Shown piece by piece: positions 47,777-57,656 of a stretch of DNA of 64,000 nt. A model generated the notes under the pieces. It had not been told where the DNA came from, ran no database searches, and saw nothing but the letters and a program-made list of their open reading frames with translations. Numbering within the stretch: the first letter of the stretch is position 1; every line of letters starts with the position of its first letter. The position numbers were made by a program, and so were the translations under genes. The stretch is from Flavobacterium sp. (GTDB lineage: Bacteria; Bacteroidota; Bacteroidia; Flavobacteriales; Flavobacteriaceae), in the NCBI RefSeq assembly GCF_027490375.1, contig NZ_JAIXYH010000008.1:1-64000 (forward strand). The letters are read 5' to 3'.

Positions 47777-49672
47777 TTAAATTTTAACGATCAATTTGCT
47801 TTGATCAGATCTATTTACTTGTTCTAAAAATTTACGGTATTTGTCAAAATCTGAGGCACTGAAGACACCTTTCTTAAGGGAGAGTGTTCGAAGCACTTTA
47901 CAGGATTTTTCATCTACTTTTTGGAAAGAAATACTGTAGGTTCCAAATTCGGAGTTTATATTAATGTTTTCGGGTAGGATATCCCATTTTTGATTATCGG
48001 CTAGAACCACAGTTATCGAAGCAGTTTCAACTTCTGGCTCGTCGATTATGAAGGAAGTTTTACGATTGCGTATTCTCTTGGGAATATACACCGGCTCAAT
48101 AATTGCAGTTGGGCGGATCAAGTGATATTCGCCAGCTTTTTCAATAAAATTCTCAGAAACCACCTCAAGTTCTTCCACAAACTTTGGATCGGTATCTTCG
48201 CGACTTAGTTTGATATTCTGAATTGACGCATCGTGAATACTTGAGAACATTTCCTTGTACCGTTCGTCTCTTTTTTTTGCATCGTAGTTTAGGATTCTGT
48301 AGTTGTTATCGAAATGAATGCCAAAGCTTTCAATCTTTACAGCCGATTTCATTCCTCCAGTGCTATTTATATTCACTAAACCTACAATCTTCTTAGTATT
48401 ATCTTCTGGCTTAAAAGTTTTAGTATGTGCAATTTCACCACCTAATTCGTCTTTAATCACTAAAACATCTCGATCGGCGGTAAAGGCACCTGCAAAACCG
48501 AATGGTAAATCTTGGCTTGTACATTCGACCCAGATGTAGTCGTTGTTTTCAGGTATCGCCAATATGGCATGATTCCCTTGTAGTGAAACAAAGTTTTTAT
48601 CAATACTGCGTTTGTCGTCATCTCCATAAACGATTGTAAAAAAAGATGGGACTCCGGCAGCTTTTAGCAATGCACGTGTGTAATTAGTGAGCGCTTTGCA
48701 ATCGCCATACGAAAGCCGGTCGACGTCGGATGCGAGCATGGGTTTAAACCCGCCAATTCCATCTTGAACACTGATGTAGCGAACTTTTTTCTTTACATAA
48801 TCATAAACCAAAGCTGCTTTTTCGGTTTTGGTTTTAGCGTCTTTTGTTAATTGAACAATGGCCTCTCTTGTTGCTGTTGGTAGTTCATCTGTTCCCTTTA
48901 GAAGTGCGTTATAATACCATTTCCCCCAAGAATTCCAATCAGACGCCTCCCCTTTTACGCCTTCTAAAGCAAATTTATTAAATGAAAACCGGACAAAGGG
49001 CACGTTATTTAAAAACGATTCACTGAGGTATTCGTAGACAACTGGCTTTAATTTGCTACAATTAAAAGTAAGACCATCTGAAGAAATAGCAACCAGAGAC
49101 TTTGCCGTTTCGTTAGCATGATGCCGCAACTGCAAACCCGGCGCGAGCTCAAATGAAACAACTGCATACTCTACACTACATCTTGTACCAACGAGGGGCA
49201 TAAAAGCTTGAACAAATGCGGTCGATTCATTCTCAACTTTACTGGTGAACCTACACGTAACGGGAAATGTTGGAGGGTTTAGATCTAGATTCAAGACCCT
49301 ATCATCACTAAAAACGCTAAATCCGTCAAATGCTGCTTCGTCTTTAAAATCCCGTTTTCGATATACTTTTTGCAAATTTCCAGCAGCATCATAAACTTGT
49401 AGCTCTATTTCAAGAACCTTAGAATGCTTCCCGTAGCCTTCCATCAAATCTACAAACCCCATACCCGTGTTGTTGAAAGCAGTTACCGTTCGTTCGGTAT
49501 TGACAACCATTTTATCTTGATCTAAAACAGAATAAGTCACATTCGAATGACGGACTACTGCATCAACACCTTTAACTAGTAAACTATCAATTTTTGAGAC
49601 CGCCAAATCGGGTCTTGACTTTTGTCCGAATGCTAAACAGCACCAGAACAACAACAATACATTTAATCGCAC
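47777..49672 (-). CDS. DUF3857/transglutaminase domain protein
   Basis: VRYISVQDGIGGFKPMLASDVDRLSYGDCKALTNYTRALLKAAGV. Confidence 0.85.
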   Translation of the reverse strand: MRLNVLLLFWCCLAFGQKSRPDLAVSKIDSLLVKGVDAVVRHSNVTYSVLDQDKMVVNTERTVTAFNNTGMGFVDLMEGYGKHSKVLEIELQVYDAAGNLQKVYRKRDFKDEAAFDGFSVFSDDRVLNLDLNPPTFPVTCRFTSKVENESTAFVQAFMPLVGTRCSVEYAVVSFELAPGLQLRHHANETAKSLVAISSDGLTFNCSKLKPVVYEYLSESFLNNVPFVRFSFNKFALEGVKGEASDWNSWGKWYYNALLKGTDELPTATREAIVQLTKDAKTKTEKAALVYDYVKKKVRYISVQDGIGGFKPMLASDVDRLSYGDCKALTNYTRALLKAAGVPSFFTIVYGDDDKRSIDKNFVSLQGNHAILAIPENNDYIWVECTSQDLPFGFAGAFTADRDVLVIKDELGGEIAHTKTFKPEDNTKKIVGLVNINSTGGMKSAVKIESFGIHFDNNYRILNYDAKKRDERYKEMFSSIHDASIQNIKLSREDTDPKFVEELEVVSENFIEKAGEYHLIRPTAIIEPVYIPKRIRNRKTSFIIDEPEVETASITVVLADNQKWDILPENININSEFGTYSISFQKVDEKSCKVLRTLSLKKGVFSASDFDKYRKFLEQVNRSDQSKLIVKI

Positions 49673-49745
49673 AAAAAAGCCTTTAAAATAAAGGCGAATA
49701 TAGTATATTTTTTTAGAAAATTTTAAGATTCTATTTTACTAAATG

Positions 49746-50198
49746 TTAAATTTTTTCTTTCGAATCCACCACGATAGTTACCGGGCCATCGTTCAACAAC
49801 CGAACTTTCATATCGGCACCAAAAACGCCCGCTTTTACCGCTACAGTTGATGTACTTTCCAACCTAGAAAGAAACTTGTCGTATAACGTAATCGCTTGCT
49901 CCGGCCTCGCAGCTGCTATAAACGACGGTCGGTTTCCCTTTCTTGTAGCTGCGTGAAGGGTAAACTGACTAACAACTAAAATGCTACCTTGAACATCTAC
50001 AACCGACTTATTCATCAATCCGGCTTCGTCGCTAAAAATTCGCATATTCGTAATCTTTCCGACGAGATACTCGATATCTTCATCGGTATCGTTGTGCGTA
50101 ATTCCTAAAAGCACCAACAAACCATCTTGTATTTCCGAATGTAGTTTACCGTTTATGGTTACCGATGCTTCGCTAACCCGTTGTAGAACCGCACGCAT
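49746..50198 (-). CDS. dtd: D-aminoacyl-tRNA deacylase
   Basis: MRAVLQRVSEASVTI; VVSQFTLHAATRKGNRPSF; NDGPVTI. Confidence 0.96.
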   Translation of the reverse strand: MRAVLQRVSEASVTINGKLHSEIQDGLLVLLGITHNDTDEDIEYLVGKITNMRIFSDEAGLMNKSVVDVQGSILVVSQFTLHAATRKGNRPSFIAAARPEQAITLYDKFLSRLESTSTVAVKAGVFGADMKVRLLNDGPVTIVVDSKEKI

Positions 50199-51166
50199 TA
50201 TTGTCTGGTTTTATCGCTATTTATCCGATCAGCTTGGTGCACATCCGCTCGATAACCGTCTTCGTCGCCTTCTAAAATCTGCAAATAACTCTTGTACCGC
50301 GACCATGCTATTTCATCGGCATCTAAAGCCGCTTTTACTGCACAACCGGGTTCGTCTTTGTGTAAGCAATTATTAAACTTACACTGATCTTTCAACTTGA
50401 AAAATTCGGGAAAGTAGTCGCTCAATTCGTTAGGTTCAATCTCCACAACACCAAAACCTTTAATTCCCGGCGTATCAATGATGGTTGCGCCAAAACTCAA
50501 ATCGTACATTTCAGCAAAAGTGGTGGTATGCTGACCTTGTTTACTTTGCTCCGACACTTCTTTTGTTCGCAAATTCAAACCTGGTTCAAGCGCGTTTACC
50601 AAAGTCGACTTCCCAACACCCGAATGCCCGCTGATCATTACTGTTTTGCCAATCATGAGCTCCTTCAATACATCGGTTCCTTTTCCTGCCAAAGCCGCAA
50701 TTCGATAACACGGATAACCAATTTCTTGATAAATATGTTGCAAGTACAACTGCTCGTCGAGCTCTTCTTCCGACAGCGCATCTATTTTATTAAAAAGCAA
50801 AGCAGCACGAATGTCGTAAGCTTCAGCGGTCACCAAAAAACGGTCTATAAACGTTGTAGTTGTAGGCGGATTTCCAATCGTAACCAATAAAAAAACCTGA
50901 TCGATGTTCGAGGCAATAATGTGAACTTGTTTGGAGAGATTAACCGACTTCCGAATAATGTAATTACGTCGTGGCGCGATAGCGGTGATTACTCCGAGTC
51001 CGTCGGAATCGATTTCCAAAGTCACTTCGTCGCCAACCGCAACCGGATTAGTACTTTTTATTCCTTTAATTCGGAATTTCCCTTTGATTCGGCATTCAAC
51101 AAGAGTACCGTCTTCGGTTTTTACCGAATACCAACTGCCGGTCGATTTATATACACGTCCAATCAT
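50198..51166 (-). CDS. rsgA: Ribosome small subunit-dependent GTPase A
   Basis: Circularly permuted GTPase: GHSGVGKSTLVNAL, DTPGIKGFGV, zinc Cys/His C-terminus. Confidence 0.95.
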   Translation of the reverse strand: MIGRVYKSTGSWYSVKTEDGTLVECRIKGKFRIKGIKSTNPVAVGDEVTLEIDSDGLGVITAIAPRRNYIIRKSVNLSKQVHIIASNIDQVFLLVTIGNPPTTTTFIDRFLVTAEAYDIRAALLFNKIDALSEEELDEQLYLQHIYQEIGYPCYRIAALAGKGTDVLKELMIGKTVMISGHSGVGKSTLVNALEPGLNLRTKEVSEQSKQGQHTTTFAEMYDLSFGATIIDTPGIKGFGVVEIEPNELSDYFPEFFKLKDQCKFNNCLHKDEPGCAVKAALDADEIAWSRYKSYLQILEGDEDGYRADVHQADRINSDKTRQ

Positions 51167-51248
51167 CGGCTCAAAATTAGCAGAAATGAAAGGATGCGTC
51201 GATATAAATCAGCTAAGTTTTTAGATGTAAAAATGTAAATGTTTACTA

Positions 51249-52322
51249 TTAGTCTTCCGACTTCGCGTTTACTTGCTTGCGAATACTCTCTTCGTGAATG
51301 GCTTTAAAGAAAATACGAATAAACGAATCGCTTAAGTTGTTTTGCTGTCCTTGGCTTTGCATGTGTTCCAAAACCTTCATCCAACGATCGTTTTGCAATA
51401 CCGAAATACCGTAATTCTTTTTCAGAATGCCAATTTTTTCGCTAATCGCCATACGCTTACCGAGTAATTCCAGTAAGAGTGCGTCGGTAACATCGATCTG
51501 ACTTCGCCACAAGCGAATCGCTTCTAAATACTCGGTATTTGTCGTTTCGGCAACTGCTTTCTTTCGGTTTCGCATAAAAGCTTCCAGAGCGGCGGGCGTT
51601 AGTTGTTGTGCCGCATCCGACCAAGCAGCATCAGGATTTGGATGCGATTCAATCATAAAACCATCGTAATGCAAATTCAGCGCAATATCGGTGAGTTCTG
51701 CCAAATACTCGCGTTTCCCAGCCATGTGCGACGGATCACAAATCATCGGAACATCCGGCAATTCTCGACGAAAATCAATTGCAATTTGCCATTCCGGACT
51801 GTTTCGATATTTTGATTTCGGATACGTAGAAAAGCCGCGATGAATAACACCTAAACTTTGAATAGCTGCATTCTGCAAACGCTCGTAGCCTCCAATCCAT
51901 AACGACAAATCGGGATTCACCGGATTCTTCAACAAAACAATCTTATTGCTTCCTTGTAAAGCATTAGCTAATTCTTGCACGGCAAACGGATTTGCAGTAG
52001 TTCGTGCACCAATCCAATACATATCAATGTCGAATTTTTCCGCAGCCTCTACATGTGCCGGCGAAGCCACTTCAATGGCAATTTTTAAACCGGTTTGCTT
52101 CTTAACCTCAGCCAACCAAGGTAAGGCTACCTCGCCTACACCTTCAAAACCTCCGGGCCGCGTTCTAGGTTTCCAAACTCCTGCTCTAAAAAAATCAACC
52201 GATTGTTGGCGCAATGCCAAACCGGTTTCCAATACTTGTTCAAAAGTTTCGGCACTACACGGACCCGCGATTAAAAATTGTGCTGCCGATTTGTATGCTT
52301 GAAACCAATCTGATTGTGACAT
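51249..52322 (-). CDS. Bifunctional DAHP synthase / type II chorismate mutase
   Basis: FLIAGPCSAETFEQV; DPSHMAGKREYL; C-terminal chorismate mutase helix IDVTDALLLELLGKRMAISEKIG. Confidence 0.92.
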   Translation of the reverse strand: MSQSDWFQAYKSAAQFLIAGPCSAETFEQVLETGLALRQQSVDFFRAGVWKPRTRPGGFEGVGEVALPWLAEVKKQTGLKIAIEVASPAHVEAAEKFDIDMYWIGARTTANPFAVQELANALQGSNKIVLLKNPVNPDLSLWIGGYERLQNAAIQSLGVIHRGFSTYPKSKYRNSPEWQIAIDFRRELPDVPMICDPSHMAGKREYLAELTDIALNLHYDGFMIESHPNPDAAWSDAAQQLTPAALEAFMRNRKKAVAETTNTEYLEAIRLWRSQIDVTDALLLELLGKRMAISEKIGILKKNYGISVLQNDRWMKVLEHMQSQGQQNNLSDSFIRIFFKAIHEESIRKQVNAKSED

Positions 52323-52408
52323 GCCGAATAAATTGGATACAAAAGTACTCTAATTACACAAATCGCTAATTCGATGTTAACAAGAGATAAAGAATCGTTT
52401 AGAAAGTG

Positions 52409-52416
52409 GTTACTTT
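52409..52416 (+). promoter_or_regulatory. Candidate -7 box (TACTTTTG) upstream of gldA
   Basis: TAnnTTTG match 22 nt before the ATG. Confidence 0.35.
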
Positions 52417-52437
52417 TGCAGGCAAATCTTTTGAGTC

Positions 52438-53346
52438 ATGTCGTTACAAGTAACAGGAATTACAAAGTCGTACGGAACAGAACAGGCGCTTAAAGGCGTA
52501 AGTTTTGAAGTGCGTAAAGGAGAAATTGTCGGTTTTTTAGGACCAAACGGCGCTGGAAAATCAACTTTGATGAAAATTCTAACAACTTATGTGCATCCCG
52601 ATGGCGGCGAGGCCACCTTAAACGGTTTCGACATTAAAACTCAAGTTCAAGATGTGCGTAAATCGGTTGGGTATTTGCCCGAACACAACCCGCTGTACAC
52701 CGATTTATACGTGCGCGAGTTCTTGGAGTTTAGCGCCGAAGTATTTCGCGTTGCTAAAAATCGCATTCAAGAAGTTATCGATCTTACCGGTTTGCAATCA
52801 GAATCACACAAGAAAATTTCGCAACTTTCAAAAGGATACCGCCAACGCGTGGGCTTGGCAAATGCGCTGTTGCACGACCCTGAAGTGCTTATTTTAGACG
52901 AACCTACCACGGGTCTGGATCCGAATCAGTTGGTCGAAATCCGCAATCTGATCAAGGAAGTTGGCAAAAACAAAACGGTTTTCTTGAGCACGCACATCAT
53001 GCAGGAGGTCGAATCGATGTGCGATCGAGTTATCATCATCAATAAAGGCAGTATCGTCGCCGATCAAAAACTGCGCGAATTAACTGAAAATGGCGGTACG
53101 CAGATTATTTTTGTGGAATTCGATTATAAAATCGAGGAAGAAGCCGTTTCGCAAATGCCGCATCTTAAGTCGTACCGCACCTACAACGGTTTCGAATGGG
53201 AGCTTACTTTCGAAGCTACGAAAGATATGCGCCCAACGGTTTTCGATTTTGCTCACGATAACGGATTGAAAACACTGCAATTAGCACAGCAAAACAAGAA
53301 TCTGGAAAAGATTTTCCGCGAACTAACTTCGAATCCGAATTCATAA
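52438..53346 (+). CDS. gldA: Gliding motility-associated ABC transporter ATP-binding subunit GldA
   Basis: GPNGAGKSTLMKIL; LSKGYRQRVGLANALLHDPEVLILDEPTTGLDPNQ. Confidence 0.92.
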   Translation: MSLQVTGITKSYGTEQALKGVSFEVRKGEIVGFLGPNGAGKSTLMKILTTYVHPDGGEATLNGFDIKTQVQDVRKSVGYLPEHNPLYTDLYVREFLEFSAEVFRVAKNRIQEVIDLTGLQSESHKKISQLSKGYRQRVGLANALLHDPEVLILDEPTTGLDPNQLVEIRNLIKEVGKNKTVFLSTHIMQEVESMCDRVIIINKGSIVADQKLRELTENGGTQIIFVEFDYKIEEEAVSQMPHLKSYRTYNGFEWELTFEATKDMRPTVFDFAHDNGLKTLQLAQQNKNLEKIFRELTSNPNS

Positions 53347-53352
53347 TTTTTT

Positions 53353-53510
53353 GGGCGGCAGTTCCGGCTGTTCGCTACAAGCTTGCCTACTCAGGTCGGC
53401 AAAAGCTAAAAAGCGCACGAGCTTCCTTTGGTCGCTGTGCGCTTTTTGCTTTTGTACGCCCCAGTTTAGGCAAGGCTTTCCGCTGCCATCCGGGCCGCAA
53501 AATCGTTACC
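53353..53510 (+). repeat. Branched intergenic element E53a after gldA
   Basis: GCGGC...GCCGC; TTCCGGCTGTTCGCTAC; AAAAAGCGCAC/GTGCGCTTTTT; AGCTTCCTTTGGTCGCT; TTTCCGCTGCCATCCGGG; AATCGTTACC. Confidence 0.75.
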
Positions 53511-53709
53511 GAACAATCGTTGTTAAAACAGTATATTCAAGACAATTTTTTAACATACGTAATATTGCAATATTACCCAATACAATTCATTGATTAAATG
53601 AGATTTAACATTTAAAGAGATTAAGTTTAAAAAATAACGTTTATATAACTTTTAAAAAATCTTTCAATCTCGAAATCTTTCAATCTTTTAATCTTTCATT
53701 ATTATTGCT

Positions 53710-53869
53710 ACGATTGCCGGGTGAGCGATAGAAGCGACATCCTTTTTGGCGTTATGATTTTCCACCATTGTGATGCCAAAAAGATATAGCGGATAGCGCG
53801 ACGGCGCTTCGACAAGCTCAGCGACCGTTTGGCGTAGCCGTGCACGATAGAAGAAGCGCCGGCACCCCG
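53710..53869 (-). repeat. Branched intergenic element E53b (subfamily II)
   Basis: Reverse strand GGGGTGCCGGCGC..GCGCCGTCGCGCTATCCGCTATATCTTTTTGGC..GTGGAAA..GCCAAAAAGGATGTCGCTTCTATCGCTCACCCGGC. Confidence 0.75.
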
Positions 53870-53899
53870 AAATACAAAAAATTATACATTCTCGAAACC

Positions 53900-54017
53900 A
53901 TTCAATCTAAAATCTTTCAATCTTTCAATCTTTCAATCTTTTAATCTTTTAATCTTTTAATCTTTTAATCTCGAAATCTCGAAATCTTTAAATCTCGAAA
54001 TCTTTAAATCTCGCAAT
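53900..54017. repeat. Octanucleotide satellite (AATCTTTC/AATCTTTT)
   Basis: More than 12 imperfect tandem 8-mers; complement of the 34973 motif. Confidence 0.85.
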
Positions 54018-54021
54018 CCCC

Positions 54022-55002
54022 CTAAAACACCGCCTTGGCAATCTTTGAGATCGATTCAGATTTACCCATCGAATAGTAGTGCAAGACTTCCACACCTGCT
54101 TTTTTGAGTTCTAAGCTTTGGCTGATACACCATTCGATTCCGGCTTGTTTGGCTGCATCGGCCGATTTTGTTTTGTACAGTTCCGAAATGAGCTCGTCGG
54201 GCAAATCAACACGAAAACGCTGCGGAATCATGCTTAACTGTTTTAACGACGTTAGCGGCTTCAATCCAGGAATAATCGGAACCGTAATTCCTGCGGCACG
54301 ACATTTTTCCACAAAAGCAAAAAACTTCTGGTTGTCAAAAAACATTTGTGTGACTACATAATGCGCACCGGCATCGATTTTCTGCTTTAAAAATGCAATA
54401 TCGGTATCCAAATTAGGAGCTTCCATGTGTTTTTCCGGATAGCCAGCAACACCAATACAAAAGTTGGTTTTGCTTTTGTTCTCCAACTCTTCGTCGAGAT
54501 AAATACCGTTGTTTAATGCTACAATCTGAGTTACCAATTCCGATGCGTATTTGTGCCCATCAGGTTCTGGCCTAAAATAAATTTCGTTCTTTACTGCATC
54601 GCCGCGTAAGGCAACTACATTTTCAATTCCCAAAAAATCGATATCAATCAAAAAGTTCTCGGTATCTTCCTTCGAAAATCCGCCACAAAGAATGTGCGGA
54701 ACAGCATCGACACCGTATTTATTCTGAATTGCCGCACAAATACCCACGGTTCCGGGTCGCTTTTTTACAATGCGCTTCTTCAACAAGCCGCCGGGTAATT
54801 CGGTATAGGCCACTTCTTCCCGATGGTACGTTACGTCGATAAACGGCGGTTTAAATTCTATCAAAGGTTCGATACTTTGAAAAATCGAATCGATGTTTTC
54901 GCCTTTAAGCGGCGGCAAAATCTCGAATGAGAATAAAGTTGCTTGTGCGTTTTGTATGTGCTCAGTTATTTTCATAATGATGTTAAGATGGGAGCAAGCC
55001 AT
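54022..55002 (-). CDS. metF: Methylenetetrahydrofolate reductase
   Basis: [76 protein letters not shown]. Confidence 0.95.
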   Translation of the reverse strand: MACSHLNIIMKITEHIQNAQATLFSFEILPPLKGENIDSIFQSIEPLIEFKPPFIDVTYHREEVAYTELPGGLLKKRIVKKRPGTVGICAAIQNKYGVDAVPHILCGGFSKEDTENFLIDIDFLGIENVVALRGDAVKNEIYFRPEPDGHKYASELVTQIVALNNGIYLDEELENKSKTNFCIGVAGYPEKHMEAPNLDTDIAFLKQKIDAGAHYVVTQMFFDNQKFFAFVEKCRAAGITVPIIPGLKPLTSLKQLSMIPQRFRVDLPDELISELYKTKSADAAKQAGIEWCISQSLELKKAGVEVLHYYSMGKSESISKIAKAVF

Positions 55003-57656
55003 TTTTCGGCTTCATTGATACTAATATTTCTTCGGTTGGCATAATCTGCCAGTTGGTCTTTTCCAATTTTTCCCAAACCAAAATAACGGCTATTCGGATG
55101 TGCGAAATAATAGCCGGAAACGGCAGCCGTTGGAAACATGGCCATGCTTTCAGTTAAAGACACACCAATTTCATGTTCCACATTTAGAACTTCCCAAATG
55201 GTTTGCTTTTCAAGATGATCCGGACAAGCGGGATAACCGGGAGCAGGTCGTATACCCACGTATCGTTCTGCGATTAAATCGTCGTTACTTAGTGCTTCTG
55301 TTTCCACATATCCCCAAAATTCCTTTCGAACCAGTTGATGTAAATACTCGGCAGCGGCTTCAGCCAAACGATCGGCTAACGCTTGCAGCATAATCGCTTC
55401 GTAGTCGTTATTCGAGGCACGCAATGCCGCTGCTTTTTCTTCTACATTGTAACCGGTACACACTGCAAATAAGCCTATGTAGTCGGTAATGTTCGCTGAT
55501 TTTGGTGCAATAAAATCGGCCAAGGCTAAATTGGGTGCTGTGGCCGTTTTTTGAGATTGTTGACGCAAAGTGAGCAACTTAAACTTCTGTTTTTCCGTTG
55601 TGGTAATTTCTATATCGTCGTCAATTCGATTGGCTTCAAACAATCCAAAAATACCTTTTCCTGTAATTTGCTTTTCATCGATCAACCGATTTATCGTTGC
55701 TTTAGCGTCATTAAACAAGGCAGTTGCTTCTTTACCAACAATCGGATCTTCGAGTATTTCCGGAAACTTTCCGAACAACTGCCATGAACGGAAAAAGGGC
55801 GTCCAGTCAATATAATCGAGTAAGGTTTCTACGTTAAAATCAATTTGCTTCGTTCCTAAAAACTTGGGCTGAACAACGGTTTCGTTCGTAAAATTCAGCT
55901 GCAAGGCATTTTTACGTGCGTCTTCTAAAGAAAGTAGCTTCTTTTCCGATTGTCTACTCAAATAGCCTTCGCGCAACTGTTTGTATTCCGATTTGATGTC
56001 GCTTTGATACGTTTCAGCATCTTTTCCTATACTTTGAGCGCAAACGTGTACGGCTTTCGATGCGTCGTTCACATGAATCACTAAACCGTCGTACTCCGGA
56101 TCAATTTTAACGGCTGTGTGCACGCGCGAAGTTGTTGCCCCACCAATAATCAAAGGAATTTTAAGTTTACGTCGTTGAAGTTCTTTTGCAACTTGCACCA
56201 TTTCTTCCAGCGAAGGCGTAATTAATCCGCTTAAGCCAATGGCGTCGGCATTTTGAGCGATTGCTGTATCGATAATCTGGTGCGTGGGTACCATCACACC
56301 TAAATCGACAATCTCAAAATTATTGCATGCCAGCACAACGCCCACAATGTTCTTCCCAATATCGTGCACATCCCCTTTAACCGTTGCCATGACAATTTTT
56401 CCTGCACTGGAGCTTTTTCCGCTTTTAGATGCTTCGATATAGGGCAACAAATAAGCAACCGCCTTCTTCATAACACGAGCCGATTTAACAACTTGTGGAA
56501 GAAACATTTTTCCAGCTCCAAAGAGTTCACCTACCTCACCCATGCCATTCATCAACTGATTCTCGATGACTTGTAAAGGTAATTCGGCTAATTTGCGGGC
56601 TTCTTCGGTATCTTCTTCGATAAATGCATCGACACCGTGCACCAAGCTGTAAGTAATCCGACTTTGAAGGTCTGAATTTCTCCAATCGGCAGTTTTGGTT
56701 TCTTGCTTTTTAGACGCGGCATAATTGGGTGCAATATCGAGTAAGCGTTCGGTCGCATCGGCACGTCTGTTCAAGATAACATCTTCCACAGCTTCCTTGA
56801 GTTCGGCTTCGATATCTTCGTAAATTACCAGCATTTCCGGATTCACAATTCCCATCGTTAAACCGTGTTTGATGGCGTGATAGAGAAAAACTGCGTGCAT
56901 GGCTTCACGAACGGTATTGTTTCCTCGAAACGAAAAAGAAACGTTACTTACTCCTCCACTAACTTTAGCGTGTGGCAGGTTCTGACGAATCCAAAGTGTG
57001 GCTTTGAAGAAATCAGTTGCATTGTTCCGATGCTCTTCCATTCCTGTTGCGACAGGGAAAATGTTCGGATCGAATATGATGTCTTGCGGCGGAAAACGAA
57101 CGATTTCAGTCAAAATCTGATACGACCGACTGCAAATTTCGATGCGGCGTTCGAGCGTGTCGGCCTGACCTTTTTCATCAAAAGCCATAACTAAAACCGC
57201 GGCTCCGTACTTTCTGATGATTTTGGCTTGCTCGATAAACTTTTCTGCACCTTCCTTTAAGGATATCGAATTCACGATTCCTTTTCCTTGCAAGCATTTT
57301 AATCCGGCTTCAAGAACATCCCAGTCGGAACTGTCGACCATTATCGGAACTCGTGCAATATCGGGTTCGGAGGCAATTAGGTTGATAAACGTAACCATAG
57401 CTTCTACCCCATCGAGCAAAGCCTCGTCCATATTGATATCTAAAATCTGCGCTCCTTCGAGTACTTGTTTACGTGCAATTTCAACAGCTTCAGCATAATC
57501 GCCGTTTTTTATCAGATTTAAAAACTTTTTGGAACCAGCTACGTTTGTACGCTCTCCGATATTTACGAAATTGGTAGTATCGGAAATCACAAACGGCTCT
57601 AAACCACTAAGCTTTAATGGCAGCGAATCTGGAAAATTGATAGAATTATCGAGCAT
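54972..57656 (-). CDS. metH: Methionine synthase, pterin/B12-binding and activation modules (split MetH, large part)
   Basis: [54 protein letters not shown]. Confidence 0.96.
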   Translation of the reverse strand: MLDNSINFPDSLPLKLSGLEPFVISDTTNFVNIGERTNVAGSKKFLNLIKNGDYAEAVEIARKQVLEGAQILDINMDEALLDGVEAMVTFINLIASEPDIARVPIMVDSSDWDVLEAGLKCLQGKGIVNSISLKEGAEKFIEQAKIIRKYGAAVLVMAFDEKGQADTLERRIEICSRSYQILTEIVRFPPQDIIFDPNIFPVATGMEEHRNNATDFFKATLWIRQNLPHAKVSGGVSNVSFSFRGNNTVREAMHAVFLYHAIKHGLTMGIVNPEMLVIYEDIEAELKEAVEDVILNRRADATERLLDIAPNYAASKKQETKTADWRNSDLQSRITYSLVHGVDAFIEEDTEEARKLAELPLQVIENQLMNGMGEVGELFGAGKMFLPQVVKSARVMKKAVAYLLPYIEASKSGKSSSAGKIVMATVKGDVHDIGKNIVGVVLACNNFEIVDLGVMVPTHQIIDTAIAQNADAIGLSGLITPSLEEMVQVAKELQRRKLKIPLIIGGATTSRVHTAVKIDPEYDGLVIHVNDASKAVHVCAQSIGKDAETYQSDIKSEYKQLREGYLSRQSEKKLLSLEDARKNALQLNFTNETVVQPKFLGTKQIDFNVETLLDYIDWTPFFRSWQLFGKFPEILEDPIVGKEATALFNDAKATINRLIDEKQITGKGIFGLFEANRIDDDIEITTTEKQKFKLLTLRQQSQKTATAPNLALADFIAPKSANITDYIGLFAVCTGYNVEEKAAALRASNNDYEAIMLQALADRLAEAAAEYLHQLVRKEFWGYVETEALSNDDLIAERYVGIRPAPGYPACPDHLEKQTIWEVLNVEHEIGVSLTESMAMFPTAAVSGYYFAHPNSRYFGLGKIGKDQLADYANRRNISINEAEKWLAPILTSL

